DNA of 64,000 nt from Sabethes cyaneus (lineage: Eukaryota; Arthropoda; Insecta; Diptera; Culicidae): contig NC_071354.1 in NCBI RefSeq assembly GCF_943734655.1, forward strand, positions 174,626,411-174,690,410. Direction: 5' to 3'. Positions within the stretch are counted from its first letter, which is position 1; every line of letters begins with the position of its first letter. The notes below the pieces were generated by a model. The model saw only the letters and a list, made by a program, of their open reading frames with translations, did not search any database and was not told the DNA's origin. The position numbers were made by a program, and so were the translations under genes. Positions 27,101-33,319 of this stretch are shown piece by piece.

Positions 27101-28170
27101 ACCTGCTGAATCGCCCGGCCGGTGATTCAACGCCCACCACACCAATCATCTACCAGCGCATGCACAGCAATGATTCCGGCAAGAGCAGCGACAAGGATAA
27201 CCGGAACTACGAATGACTAGACACTCCTTCAGTGGGCTCAAACGTCAGCTCACCCTCCCAGCAGCCGGGCGGTTTCGGATCAAATACCGTACTCTCGAAC
27301 CCTCGCTACTATTCAAGCTTGGCGAATCGCTACCGCAAATCTTCCAGCCCTGCGCGACAGTGCCTCGGCGGTGCTGGAAACTATGCCACCACAGGTAGAA
27401 CTTCTCGAATAATGAATGCCAAGCTAGGTACCGGTAGTAGCAATCTGGTAAAAAACTTGAAAAATTCGGAAATTCGAAGAAGTTCGGCTGCTGGATTTAG
27501 TGCAGCCTCCCAACGACCTCCATTGCCGCCGAAGATTGAAACTCGTTGCCACAGCTATGAAGGGCTGTTGGGTGATGACAAAAAACGAGTCACTGAAGGA
27601 CAAGATCGAGTGGATAGCAAAGTTCCTATATCCAAATCTGCCGAAAACACTCCTGAAACGACCAAATCAACTGAAGAGTCTGTCAAAACGAAGAACCGAA
27701 GATCACGCAGCATGGACGATCTATTCGACGATGATCGTGATCTGGCGAAATTTCTCGAGAACACTCAAAGCATGGAAAATCTACAGCCAGAGTCTACGCC
27801 GGTGACAGAACCGATAGAACAACCAGAGTCGCCAGTAAAATTGATGAACAACATCTGCCTTAATCGACGATTCCAAGAGCCATCGATAGAGGTTGATCAC
27901 ATCGTTTCAGCTCGAACAGCAGAAACGGCATCACCTGAGTCGTGCTACGAACAGCCTTGTGAAAATGAAACCATCATTATCGACAGTACCATGCGAACTG
28001 GCGACAGCAAGCCCGAGCCCAAATCTCCTTCCGATGAAGATGTTTTATCCACAACTTCTTCGGTGCATTCGTTCACTTCGTCTAGCGATGCCACCAGCGG
28101 AAGCAAGAAATCCAATACGCCCTTTATCAATAAGTACGTGAAAAAGGTAAAATCTCTAATGAAAAAATGA
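1..28170 (+). CDS. Ect4: SARM1/Ect4 orthologue, whole gene span in window
   Basis: Multi-exon gene for the ARM-SAM-SAM-TIR protein SARM1 (Drosophila Ect4/dSarm), a cytosolic/neuronal NAD hydrolase that drives axon degeneration and also acts in stress and immune signalling. Coding blocks: 1-116, 5292-5655, 8734-9015 (alternative first exon), 17269-17360, 17464-19435, 19509-19675, 27048-27213, then TGA and an open extension to 28167 with stop at 28168-28170. The phases agree throughout: the isoform starting at 8734 gives exactly 893 codons before the TGA. In that isoform the ARM region is about residues 200-530, SAM1 550-616, SAM2 623-686 and TIR 701-845. Further 5' exons of the long isoform lie outside the window. 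The introns (4-8 kb) are filled with transposon remnants. Family assignment is firm; the exact isoform set is inferred. Confidence 0.93.
117..900. other. Intron sequence, nothing recognised
   Basis: AT-rich intron of Ect4 between the first two coding exons. I see no credible coding exon, RNA gene or element end here; short ORFs are isolated and lack flanking splice logic. Confidence 0.5.
1100..2680 (-). mobile_element. LINE fragment (reverse transcriptase 3' part), split by an inverted-repeat element
   Basis: Minus-strand remnant of an APE-type LINE. The same family lies at 3115-4490, 13459-13880, 22260-26370 and 42000-42900. Matching stretches include the segment coding for RT-type residues RVALRGFNCPVF at about 2530 and the 3' part around 1150-1260. 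The text around 1240-1260 and 1936-1960 corresponds to adjoining parts of the better copy at 3200-3230, so the element at 1271-1938 inserted into this LINE. The reading frame is broken many times. Confidence 0.6.
1271..1938. mobile_element. Inverted-repeat DNA element (MITE-like) inside a LINE
   Basis: Terminal inverted repeats of about 50 bp. The left end reads CAGTGGTCCCATTGGTATCA followed by an AAAACACGCG run and AATTGCGCCGAA. The right end, read on the minus strand, starts CACTGGTCCCATTGATATCA and continues into the same blocks. No transposase ORF is present in the roughly 570-bp interior. A target duplication could not be fixed with confidence. Confidence 0.7.
2690..2815 (-). mobile_element. 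Partial tRNA-type SINE copy (family 1)
   Basis: Minus-strand copy of the 3' part of the SINE seen whole at 3488-3697 and 51703-51915. It shares the blocks AGTCAATAGGATCATAGCAC, the GCGAAGTCTGTCGTATAAAA region and the final ATTAGCACCCAGGCTTTGCT. The tRNA-like 5' half is missing. Confidence 0.6.
3115..4490 (-). mobile_element. LINE copy (endonuclease start to RT), internally deleted
   Basis: Minus-strand LINE remnant. The endonuclease start is at 4414 (residues MKYILGTWNHRS), preceded by a 5' leader containing GCGAAATAAGGAC that matches the leader of the copy at 24300-24318. RT fragments follow: HHIFVDFRAAYDTVEREQLW around 3990, and IGLQINALKTKSMVGRGSRE around 3440 with a 3' domain to 3185. 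Much of the endonuclease and RT is deleted, and a SINE is inserted at 3488-3697. Non-functional relic. Confidence 0.75.
3488..3697 (-). mobile_element. tRNA-derived SINE (family 1), full length, inserted in LINE
   Basis: A 210-bp element flanked by an 11-bp direct repeat GCCGTCCCAAG (3477-3487 and 3698-3708) in the host LINE. On the minus strand it begins with a tRNA-like head: TTAGCTTCGGGGTACGATG as a possible A-box region and GTTCGAATCTCG matching the Pol III B box. A body follows, and it ends TGGCTCTGCTTTTTGC. The same body occurs at 51703-51915 and 2690-2815. Confidence 0.82.
4491..5291. other. Intron sequence, nothing recognised
   Basis: End of the first long Ect4 intron. It is AT-rich with a pyrimidine-rich run and acceptor CTTCAACAG at 5283-5291. 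No element ends or coding exons were recognised. Confidence 0.5.
5292..5655 (+). CDS. Ect4: Ect4 long-isoform exon 2 in window
   Basis: Exon between acceptor CTTCAACAG and donor TTAAAG|GTAGGT. It begins with one base completing Arg, runs LRSSMDSLDDPSSDYQ, and ends GALLK in phase 0, which fits directly onto the common exon at 17269 (EARSLKMGDF). It encodes a 121-residue polar, acidic segment with no known domain. The Met at 5305 could serve as a start, but the upstream frame is open and splices well to 1-116. Confidence 0.82.
5656..7970. other. Intron sequence, nothing firmly recognised
   Basis: Intron of the long Ect4 isoform. A cysteine-containing 83-codon ORF at 6295-6546 stands alone, without convincing splice partners or family resemblance. 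No element ends were found. Confidence 0.45.
7975..8733 (+). promoter_or_regulatory. Probable promoter and 5' UTR of the alternative Ect4 first exon
   Basis: Relatively GC-richer and repeat-free stretch immediately upstream of the ATG at 8734, which has a good dipteran start context (CACACTATGG). No splice acceptor is needed to open the 8734 exon, so an independent transcription start must lie here. The exact start site cannot be read from sequence alone. Confidence 0.5.
8734..9015 (+). CDS. Ect4: Ect4 alternative first coding exon
   Basis: Starts MGSQAPWPVRKGIF and is rich in proline/serine/threonine (TPSPIVEFPLSPPPPQTPTA). It ends IPIERVK at donor GTCAAG|GTAAGG in phase 0, the same phase as the exon ending at 5655. 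It therefore splices to EARSLKMGDF at 17269 and gives an alternative 94-residue N-terminus. The SP and TP sites suggest proline-directed phosphorylation (inference). No other acceptor or stop intervenes. Confidence 0.82.
9016..10740. other. Intron sequence, nothing recognised
   Basis: AT-rich Ect4 intron. No convincing exon, RNA gene or bounded element was seen. Confidence 0.45.
10750..11290 (+). mobile_element. LINE 3'-end fragment with CCHC-like C-terminal motif
   Basis: The ORF at 10814-11110 encodes a typical LINE C-terminus: CRFCNHEIESSEHVLCDC (C-x2-C-x7-H-x4-C), followed by a 3' UTR with the block ACAATAGATCAAAATAATGG and TCGCGGTGGTAAGTCC. A related 3' UTR lies at 37020-37120. Only the 3' end survives, consistent with 5' truncation. 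Confidence 0.65.
11291..13298. other. Intron sequence with a weak direct repeat
   Basis: AT-rich intron of Ect4. An imperfect direct repeat of about 35 bp built on CAAACGATTTTATTATCT and ACTAAGAAAGTT occurs at about 12841-12874 and 12894-12928. Otherwise nothing was recognised. Confidence 0.4.
13311..13440 (-). mobile_element. tRNA-derived SINE (family 2) with (CAAA)n tail
   Basis: On the minus strand it reads TCCCGGCGTAGTGATTAGCA (A-box region), then AACCCGGGTTCAAATGCC (B box GGTTCAAAT), a short body, and a tail of repeated CAAA at 13311-13328. It is flanked by a 12-bp direct repeat TATATGTAAGTG (13299-13310 and 13441-13452). Unrelated in body to SINE family 1. Confidence 0.8.
13459..13880 (-). 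mobile_element. LINE fragment, 3' end of RT/C-terminal domain
   Basis: Minus-strand ORF with the standard C-terminal LINE segment: LIRPVVLYGHETCSM, ERRVLRAIFGGV, IRWAGHVARMPDNYPAKMVF and RARWLDQVERDL. Same family as 22260-26370. The 5' part is lost; the frame runs on into a different LINE at about 13880. Confidence 0.75.
13881..14346 (-). mobile_element. Second LINE fragment, endonuclease domain
   Basis: Minus-strand pieces of an APE-like endonuclease from a different LINE. VYRKDHNSQVTGRRRGGGVL (14143-14346) is the substrate-loop region, and LLFGDFNRPDLRW (around 13990) is the GDFN motif. It abuts the RT fragment at 13880, giving an artificial chimera of two LINEs in one 196-codon ORF. Confidence 0.7.
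14598..15700. mobile_element. Non-autonomous DNA element with about 45-bp terminal inverted repeats
   Basis: Left end CCCGAATAAAAATGTATAGC; right end on the minus strand CCCGGATAGAAATGCATAAC. The similarity continues inward with ACATTAAATTTCACTG versus ACAATGAATTTTACTG. Flanks TGAGGCTG (14590-14597) and TGAGGCTT (15701-15708) match 7 of 8 bases, a likely 8-bp target duplication. The 1.1-kb interior has no transposase ORF. Confidence 0.75.
15701..17268. other. Intron sequence, nothing recognised
   Basis: AT-rich end of the long Ect4 intron, closing with acceptor TTATCATTCTAG at 17268. Short ORFs here lack support. Confidence 0.45.
17269..17360 (+). CDS. Ect4: Ect4 common exon joining both N-termini
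   Basis: A 92-bp exon between TTCTAG and donor CTTCAG|GTTAGT. It enters in phase 0 (EARSLKMGDFQQAEANN) and leaves in phase 2, and joins SAEKKAVAQAQQ at 17464. Both 5' exons (ending 5655 and 9015) match its phase. Confidence 0.88.
17464..19435 (+). CDS. Ect4: Ect4 core exon: ARM repeats, two SAM domains, start of TIR
   Basis: A 1972-bp exon (acceptor TTTTCAG at 17463, donor CATCGG|GTAAGT). It carries the auto-inhibitory ARM array (for example RAWAVPTHGHELG and SSARLLEQCLTTENRSHV). Two SAM domains follow that mediate octamer assembly (WNTEDVREWVKQIGFSEY at 18747 and LHSFLYKIAPEYTIYTYSML at 18970). The TIR begins at 19192 with LDVFVSYRRSNGSQLASLL and the BB-loop region FIDVERLEAGKF. It stops just before the catalytic glutamate, which is the first codon of the next exon. 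The ARM position equivalent to human Arg110 reads His here (numbering from memory). Confidence 0.95.
19509..19675 (+). CDS. Ect4: Ect4 TIR C-terminal exon with catalytic glutamate
   Basis: Acceptor TTGTTTCAG; the first codon GAA encodes the Glu of HREIVAAL, which corresponds to the NAD-hydrolase catalytic Glu642 of human SARM1 in HKEIVTAL. It continues NIIPIIDNFQWPEPERLPED and FNGVRWIHDYQDACVDKLE. Donor GAAAG|GTACGA, phase 2, is completed by G at 27048. Readthrough of the donor would meet TAG at once. Confidence 0.93.
19676..21043. other. Start of the 7.4-kb Ect4 intron, nothing recognised
   Basis: Intron between the TIR exon and the terminal exon. No bounded element, RNA gene or exon was recognised in this part. 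Confidence 0.45.
21044..21228. mobile_element. 185-bp MITE with TA flanks, CACACTTA-type ends
   Basis: A hairpin-like element. The left end CACACTTAAAAAACTCGGTA continues to TTTGCCGAGATTTGGACAGC. The right end mirrors it (GCTGTCCAAATCTCGGCAAA, ending TTTTTTTTAGTG). It is flanked by TA on each side. The CTCGGTA/ACCGAG subterminal motif and ends resemble the larger element at 35730-36992. Confidence 0.8.
21229..22250. other. Intron sequence, nothing recognised
   Basis: AT-rich intron. No feature could be supported. Confidence 0.4.
22260..23745 (+). mobile_element. Degenerate LINE copy (endonuclease end to RT)
   Basis: Plus-strand relic. It encodes the linker segment NDWFGEEYGEILDEENAARV, RRATRQNVERYKQKRWQQT, RKLYQRLDESHKGFASW (22707-23042), and further on the RT pieces TLDGIQCCVRISGRLSFESH and ELRQGEGLSSLLFNIALEDA around 23610-23740 in shifting frames. 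Same clade as the copy immediately downstream. Confidence 0.75.
23980..26370 (+). mobile_element. LINE copy with 5' leader, endonuclease and RT fragments
   Basis: The leader at about 23980-24317 ends GACGAAATAAGGAC before ATG 24318 (MEWKLGTWNCRSLNFVSGDR, APE endonuclease start, FGIVALQEIC). Later pieces: RLLKNKTAAGKDRLPAEIYK (25349-25633); then GDRLDCCNYRGITLVNAAYK and THHIFVDFREAYD (25634-26065); and the 3' segment RNREAQCSRWLDQVEADL (26163-26369). Frames are broken by indels and a deletion between YD and the C-terminus. Non-autonomous relic. Confidence 0.8.
26371..27047. other. End of Ect4 intron, nothing recognised
   Basis: AT-rich intron ending with the acceptor CTACCGTCTTCAG at 27047. 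No exon or element was recognised. Confidence 0.45.
27048..27216 (+). CDS. Ect4: Ect4 terminal exon up to the UGA stop
   Basis: Acceptor TCTTCAG. The first base completes Arg (AG|G), then FMRAETNTRGTSADHFRYLL, and after a Ser/Asp-rich stretch it ends DKDNRNYE before TGA at 27214-27216. KLERF continues the last TIR helix as in other SARM proteins. The stop is followed by CTAG, a context known to promote readthrough, and the frame then remains open for 317 codons. Confidence 0.88.
27217..28170 (+). CDS. Ect4: Ect4 candidate stop-codon readthrough extension
   Basis: In-frame continuation after TGA, 317 sense codons with a TGA stop at 28168-28170. It begins LDTPSVGSNVSSPSQQPGGF. The composition is protein-like and unlike the surrounding AT-rich intron and UTR: proline/serine-rich, with RSRSMDDLFDDDRDLAKFLE, a PPLPPK motif (possible SH3 ligand) and a basic C-terminus NKYVKKVKSLMKK. 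No ATG lies near the beginning (the first Met is about 67 codons in). No intron with credible splice sites bypasses the TGA. Readthrough giving a 1211-residue protein (8734 isoform) is the best explanation. Alternatives are an unseen splice form or a recently acquired stop. Confidence 0.72.
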   Translation, partial: LDTPSVGSNVSSPSQQPGGFGSNTVLSNPRYYSSLANRYRKSSSPARQCLGGAGNYATTGRTSRIMNAKLGTGSSNLVKNLKNSEIRRSSAAGFSAASQRPPLPPKIETRCHSYEGLLGDDKKRVTEGQDRVDSKVPISKSAENTPETTKSTEESVKTKNRRSRSMDDLFDDDRDLAKFLENTQSMENLQPESTPVTEPIEQPESPVKLMNNICLNRRFQEPSIEVDHIVSARTAETASPESCYEQPCENETIIIDSTMRTGDSKPEPKSPSDEDVLSTTSSVHSFTSSSDATSGSKKSNTPFINKYVKKVKSLMKK

Positions 28171-29100
28171 TACCTTTTATTTGGGCATGCCTCTCGAATA
28201 TAACGGAAAATCATCTTAATGGTAATTATGTGCCCTAAAGTTGATGTGTTCGAAACGAAACATCTATATTGAACGTAAAAGAAACAATTGTGATCTTATA
28301 GAACTATTCTTCGATAATATTTATGCACCACAACAACGAATATAAATGTATATTCTTTATCATAGTTTTTAGTCGTACCTGTACAAAATCAGTAAAAATG
28401 TAACTACAATTTTAGCACAGCTTAAACAGCAACTGACACTTTGGTTCATTGTATTATTCATAAACATAATGAAAAAAGCAAAAATATATGTGATTTATTC
28501 GCGCGCGTGCGAAAATTAATTAAGGGTAAAATATCATCACTTTGATTAAGTTTGCAGAATAAGATTGCCGATTATATTTCTGTCGCAAGAAAAGCGAAAG
28601 TGGTTTTCTTTATTGTTCATAATACACAACAGTTGCTCGGCTAGAAGTCACTTTTAACGCGGTTATAGCTTTTTTGTATAAGGAGCAAAAAGAGGGACTT
28701 TTTTATGCAATTAACTACTTGAAGACAATGTCTTTCTAAAAATCATAAAAGCACCCTAGTATTTGTAATCTTACATTATTACGTTGTAGTTGAGAAGCAA
28801 AAGAAGAATTGTCCAATTTCCAATAATTATAACAATAAATGTCATTTGTTATAACATGCGCACAGTTAAAGATAGTTTGCTAGGCACTCGTTGCGCACTT
28901 TTCGATGTAAATTTCCTTTGTAAAATAATATAAACGAGCAGTGAAATGCATGATTAATTATAACTGCTAAACTTTTCAGGTCAATAATATAAGTTCTGTA
29001 AATGTGACTTTAATGAACGGAATAAAATTTTTGAAGCTTCAAAACAGCATTTTGGCTTTGCATTTTTCCGAAATAAATAATACTTGTCATCTGCATTTTT
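28171..29100 (+). other. Ect4: Probable Ect4 3' UTR
   Basis: AT-rich, no ORFs, downstream of the final stop. Several ATTTA-like stretches and a canonical AATAAA at 29021-29026 fit a long dipteran 3' UTR. It lies between converging genes (Tsen54 on the minus strand ends at 29422). Confidence 0.5.
29021..29026 (+). promoter_or_regulatory. Candidate poly(A) signal for Ect4
   Basis: AATAAA hexamer 851 bases after the distal stop at 28170, in AT-rich sequence. Chosen only by position; not validated. Confidence 0.35.
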
Positions 29101-29421
29101 CTACCACAAAATAAACATACTTACCTTATTCTTCTGGAAAACTGCACATCCAGAAATTTACTAACAAAATGTCGACCAGGATGCTTGTACTTGTTGAAAA
29201 CGGCGAAATTTTTTGAATACCACCAAGAAAAATGCTTACCGACGACTCTCTGAATAGTGGAGCAATGTTATTACAGAAGTCTTAACCGCCATAACAGTAC
29301 ATCAACATCTGTAGCTGTAGCTATGATTCTGCACAACTATTACTGATGTGATATCATAATGGCTCAAACAGATGTTTCTTTTTCATATCATGATATTTAA
29401 CTCATTAAATATAACTCATCA

Positions 29422-30993
29422 TTAACTGTGCTCGTCATCATCTGACTCCACATTCAAAGCACTGTTTTCCTGCATTGCTATAGAGCTCTTCGGGTATCTC
29501 ACAGCAATGATATTTGAAGGTAACTGGTTAAAGTTGTATAGGAAGCAATTTATGGACAGTGTGTCAGACACTAGCATCAGTAGAATTGGCACTGACGGCG
29601 TAGGTTGGCACTGGAAAAAATGCCCTATTTCGGCAGCAGTTGGCAACGATTGATTTGACCTATCGAGAGCATTAATCATTACATCAAAATATTAAATAAT
29701 TCCAAACATCTTACCTTCTAACCAGTATCCGGTGCTCAGGTGGCGTCGGTCTACTTTTCCGGAAAACGGATCCATCGGCAGTGTACATATCAAAAGAAAA
29801 CTTTAACTGGTTGTCCTCTCTATCTACATCGGCCAGCGAATCATTCAAAGTACTTTTAATAACATTGAAACTGTGAAAAAGTTCATTAAACTTCTTAAGT
29901 TTAGAGTTAAATATATTGTTTGATTTGTTGATAACACCTTCGTTATGTTCAGAGCAAACTTCAATGGAACTAGCACGTTTCCGTTTTGTCTTACTTTGCT
30001 CAAAGTGTAACGAACTAGTTTCAATAGAATCTGCACGTTTTCGTTTTGCTTCACTTTGCTCAGAGTGAACAGGTGTTGTCTGAAACATGATGCTGTTTCT
30101 CAAACTCAACATAGAACGCTTTATCTCGTCATACTTTATTGGATCAATAGTACTATCGGTTTCATCTATCAGAGGGTTGGGTTGATGCAGCATTTCATAC
30201 AGATTACGCCAGATACATTTTTGGTCTTCATCCAGCTCTCTGCCGGATTCCATATCAGACTCATACTCTCTGTTCGCATCATATTTCAACAGATAGAAAC
30301 CACTTCTCATTAAGATATTGTAAACAAGATACTCTTCCAAATCTAGTGAATCAGGATATCCTAGGAAAAGCATATACGCTTGTTCCATTGACACGATAAC
30401 CGAACTCCAATAGACTATCAGTCGGTTCTGTAAACCGTTTTGGAACTTAGTAAAATTATTGATACTAAAATTGTTAAAGCAAACCATTTACCATTTCCAT
30501 GAGATGCAAAGCTTCATACCCGTTGAGATATAAATTTTTATTCTCCTGATATCCAAAAACATTCCACTTGCCTTGAGCTTTTAGAATTCTGACGCGCTTC
30601 CTGTCGTTCTCCCATTCACCTTTCGAGTACAAATCTTCTCTGTCAACATGTTGTTGGGAAAGAATTTGTCGAAACTCCTCTGCAAACCCCGGACAAGGTA
30701 CAAGATATCAGTAAAAAAAAATTGGTAGTTTTAACTAAATAACTAGTGAGAAGCTAACATTACCTTTTAGCTGAATAATTTCGTTCTGGTGTGCGGACTC
30801 CTCTTCCGGTAAGACTAGACGATTGAGAGAGGTGTGCGGTTGGAAATCAGTCATATAATGAGCCAGCAAATCGCGACCACTGGAATAAAGGCAGGATGTT
30901 AACAAGTGATAAAATGAACCTATTTCAATCAAACCTTAGAAGTGACCGGCAACTTGGAATCTCGGAAACTGATTGTTCGGTGCTCATGTTCAT
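29422..30993 (-). CDS. Tsen54: tRNA-splicing endonuclease subunit Sen54 (five exons, possible frameshift)
   Basis: Structural subunit of the nuclear tRNA-splicing endonuclease, which cuts intron-containing pre-tRNAs. Exons on the minus strand: 30993-30935, 30879-30764, 30679-30491, 30427-29715, 29659-29422. The ATG at 30993 is followed 6 nt on by another. The N-terminal Sen54 domain is seen in EWENDRKRVRILKAQGKWNV, then LYLNGYEALHLMEM, NRLIVYWSSVIVSMEQAYML and LEEYLVYNILMRSGFYLLKY. A polar middle has two KRKRA(D/S)SIE repeats. The C-terminus is PTPPEHRILVRR plus a last exon with IGHFFQCQPTPSVPILLMLV. Exon lengths sum to 1315, one more than a multiple of three: exon 3 seems to carry an extra base in the A run at 30534-30539. 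Either a sequencing error or a real lesion. Confidence 0.85.
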
Positions 30994-31186
30994 TTTTTGC
31001 GCCAAACACTCTTACGAGCCTGGCACTAGGCGCTACCAGCATTGGATTTCGTAGCCTAATTGAACCGAAACGAAAACTTGCAATCTCTAAAATAACGCCA
31101 GTAATCCGGCAGAACCTTAGAGGAAAACTTAGACCAAACTATCACATTATCTTTAAATTTGAATTATTTTTGTTATCTTTTGCTGC

Positions 31187-31451
31187 CAGAGATGCCATAT
31201 TTTCTAAAAAAATGTCTGCAACTGCTCGAAAACCGGAAAAATCGAGCAGAATTTTCTGGTTTGAAAATAATCTGCGAAAATCTGCACACTTTTTTAGGAA
31301 GTCTGTGAAAGTTTAAAGAGCTTCGAACAAAAATCTGCAACAAAACAATAAAAGTCCTAAAAACTGCAAATATCTGCAAATTTATAATGATCTGCAAGAC
31401 CGTTCCAAAAATCTGGAATTTGCAGACAAATCTGCAAATCTGGTATCCCTG
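31187..31451. mobile_element. hAT-like MITE, 8-bp target duplication
   Basis: A 265-bp element with ends CAGAGATGCCATATTTTC and (minus strand) CAGGGATACCAGATTT. It is flanked by the exact 8-bp repeat TTTGCTGC (31179-31186 and 31452-31459). An 8-bp duplication with CAGRG.TGCC ends is characteristic of hAT elements. The interior is composed of recurring TCTGCAAA/AAATCTG motifs and has no transposase. Confidence 0.82.
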
Positions 31452-32682
31452 TTTGCTGCTTTTATCTTTTCGATAAACATCAGAAACAGGTTTTTACAGA
31501 GATGCCAGATGTTTCTGAAATCATTATAGATAGATTGCTCGAATACCGAAACACTGCACGAAAAATCTAAAAAAGCCTTTACCGGGCCTTTCAAGGGAGC
31601 TACCGTAAATGCACCTATTATAGCTCTGCGCATAGTGCCTATAATTATGCGCACCCCACATTTCAGTCAAAACTTCCAAATTCCTGCAAATTCTTATCTT
31701 AACTAATAAATCTTGGAAAATATGTGTACATAGAGCTATTCATTTGAGAATGCTACGATTTTTAAGAAAAATATTCGGTGCGCAGAATTAGGTACGTTTA
31801 CGCACAGAGAACATATTAACAGACTCGAAGAAAGTAATCGATTTTGTGTGTGTAAAATCTGTCGGTGGCGCCCTCCAGAAATAGTTTGCCAAATGATGTA
31901 TAAAAAATATGCATATAGGGATTGCTAATGTGTGACTGTACTAGTGGTTTGTGTGCATCATGAAAAATTTTTAGCAGCGAAAAAAAAATTGGAGATGCAA
32001 ACAAACCGCGTATACGTATACCCCAAGCTAGACTGCCCTCGGAATCCATTGATCAAGTAAAAGCACAGTATGCTGGCTGGTTCCAAATTGTCACCATTCA
32101 TGGATGTTTATGTTTATAAAATTTGGACAATTTCACACCCCTTAGGATACAGTATAGATCATTTCGCGATGACGTCATTTTGCCGTCAAATGACACCACT
32201 TGGTGGTTTGTTTACATGTTTTTTGTCACATCCAGCGGTTTCGATTTGAAATTTCGTGAAGGATTACTGCATCAGGTGCTTTAAAATGCATGTAAGGTGC
32301 TTTCTCTTAAATAAAAACTATAATTTTTGATCATTATTTGCCGGACAAAGATAGAAAACTCAATTCAAACTTTAACACCATGTAAACAAACCACCAAGTG
32401 CTGTCAAAAAGTGTGGTTAGGAGCTCCCGTGTAATGATATAGATATTTTCTTGTCTGCCATCGGATTTCGAGCAGTTTATTCAAGTTTTCGTGTAGTTCT
32501 AGAATCATCTGGCATCTCTGGTAGTAGCTGCATTTTTGCGAGAAAGCTGGCATCCCTAGCAGCCATTATGAATGTTATGAATGAATGAATCATTCATGTA
32601 TGTACATCTACTACCTCTAATTTTATAACGATTTTTAAACACTATTTTTTTTCATTGAATGATGCCTAACGACAAAAAGTAT
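31452..32682. other. Intergenic DNA rich in element debris
   Basis: Upstream of Tsen54. CAGAGATGCCAG at 31497 and its inverse CTGGCATCTCTG ending 32520 look like hAT ends, but no flanking duplication matches. About 90 bp at 31803-31895 repeats the left part of the element at 55339-55621. No gene was recognised. Confidence 0.4.
31803..31895 (+). repeat. Partial copy of the 55.3-kb inverted-repeat element
   Basis: Starts at a CACAGAGAACATATTAACAG-like block and continues AAGTAATCGATTTTGTGTGT, AAAATCTGTCGGTGGCGCCC and AGAAATAGTTTGCCAAA. It aligns with 55338-55432 with few differences. The matching right end was not found. Confidence 0.65.
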
Positions 32683-32690
32683 CCTTGAAC

Positions 32691-32963
32691 TATAGTTACT
32701 ATATATATAGTTCGGCGGATAGAAAATCGGGAGCCAAATAAACGTCAAAAGCGGAGCCAAAAGCTTTTCAAAATCCAAAATGCAGGAGTAATGTTAAAAA
32801 AATACACTTTATTTTCATAGAACTTGTCATTTTCAACACCCGCCAGTGATTATTTTTCGTAAAAACCTGCACATTTCACCATAATTTCAAATTTAATTTC
32901 ATAAATCAGGGATGCCAATTCGCCTGGTTTTCTATCCGCCGAACTATATATATAGTAACTATA
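32691..32963. mobile_element. MITE with TATAGTTACTATA-type ends, 8-bp target duplication
   Basis: A 273-bp element. Left end TATAGTTACTATATATATAG then TTCGGCGGATAGAAAA; right end is the exact inverse. It is flanked by the exact 8-bp repeat CCTTGAAC (32683-32690 and 32964-32971). No coding capacity. Confidence 0.85.
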
Positions 32964-33086
32964 CCTTGAACCTATGCATAATTATCTGTGCACGAAGCGA
33001 ACCAACACTACTGAGTTGCCTGTTTGTAGCTAACCTTGGATCGAAACGAAAGAATTTTATGTACAATCACAGGCTACCCTATCAAG

Positions 33087-33311
33087 CAGAGCTGCCATAA
33101 ATACAGATATTTGTGCATGCATAAATTTGGGACCCTGCCGTTTTCTCCGGAGTATTTAATTTTCTCGATCTAATCTTTTAAATAACATAAATAGTTTATG
33201 GACTACTTTAAAATTCAGGAACATTAGTAGAGCCAGAAATCACAGCAACTGAAATAATTGATGGGTCCCATATTTATGCATGCACAAATATCTGTATTTG
33301 TGGCAGCTCTG
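33087..33311. mobile_element. hAT-like MITE with long inverted arms, 8-bp target duplication
   Basis: A 225-bp element. Arms of about 50 bp begin CAGAGCTGCCATAAATACAG and continue ATATTTGTGCATGCATAAAT; the right arm is their inverse. It is flanked by the exact 8-bp repeat CTATCAAG (33079-33086 and 33312-33319). Confidence 0.87.
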
Positions 33312-33319
33312 CTATCAAG

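Noticed and set aside
27214..27216. Selenocysteine reading of the Ect4 TGA
   Set aside because: No SECIS-like hairpin was recognised in the 3' UTR, and SARM is not a selenoprotein family; the CTAG context points to readthrough instead.
27213..27398. ORF MTRHSFSGLKRQLTLP overlapping the Ect4 stop
   Set aside because: Shadow frame; the frame-1 extension is much longer and continuous with the gene.
31497..32520. 1.0-kb hAT element from CAGAGATGCC to GGCATCTCTG
   Set aside because: Ends fit, but the 8-base flanks (GGTTTTTA versus GTAGTAGC) do not match.
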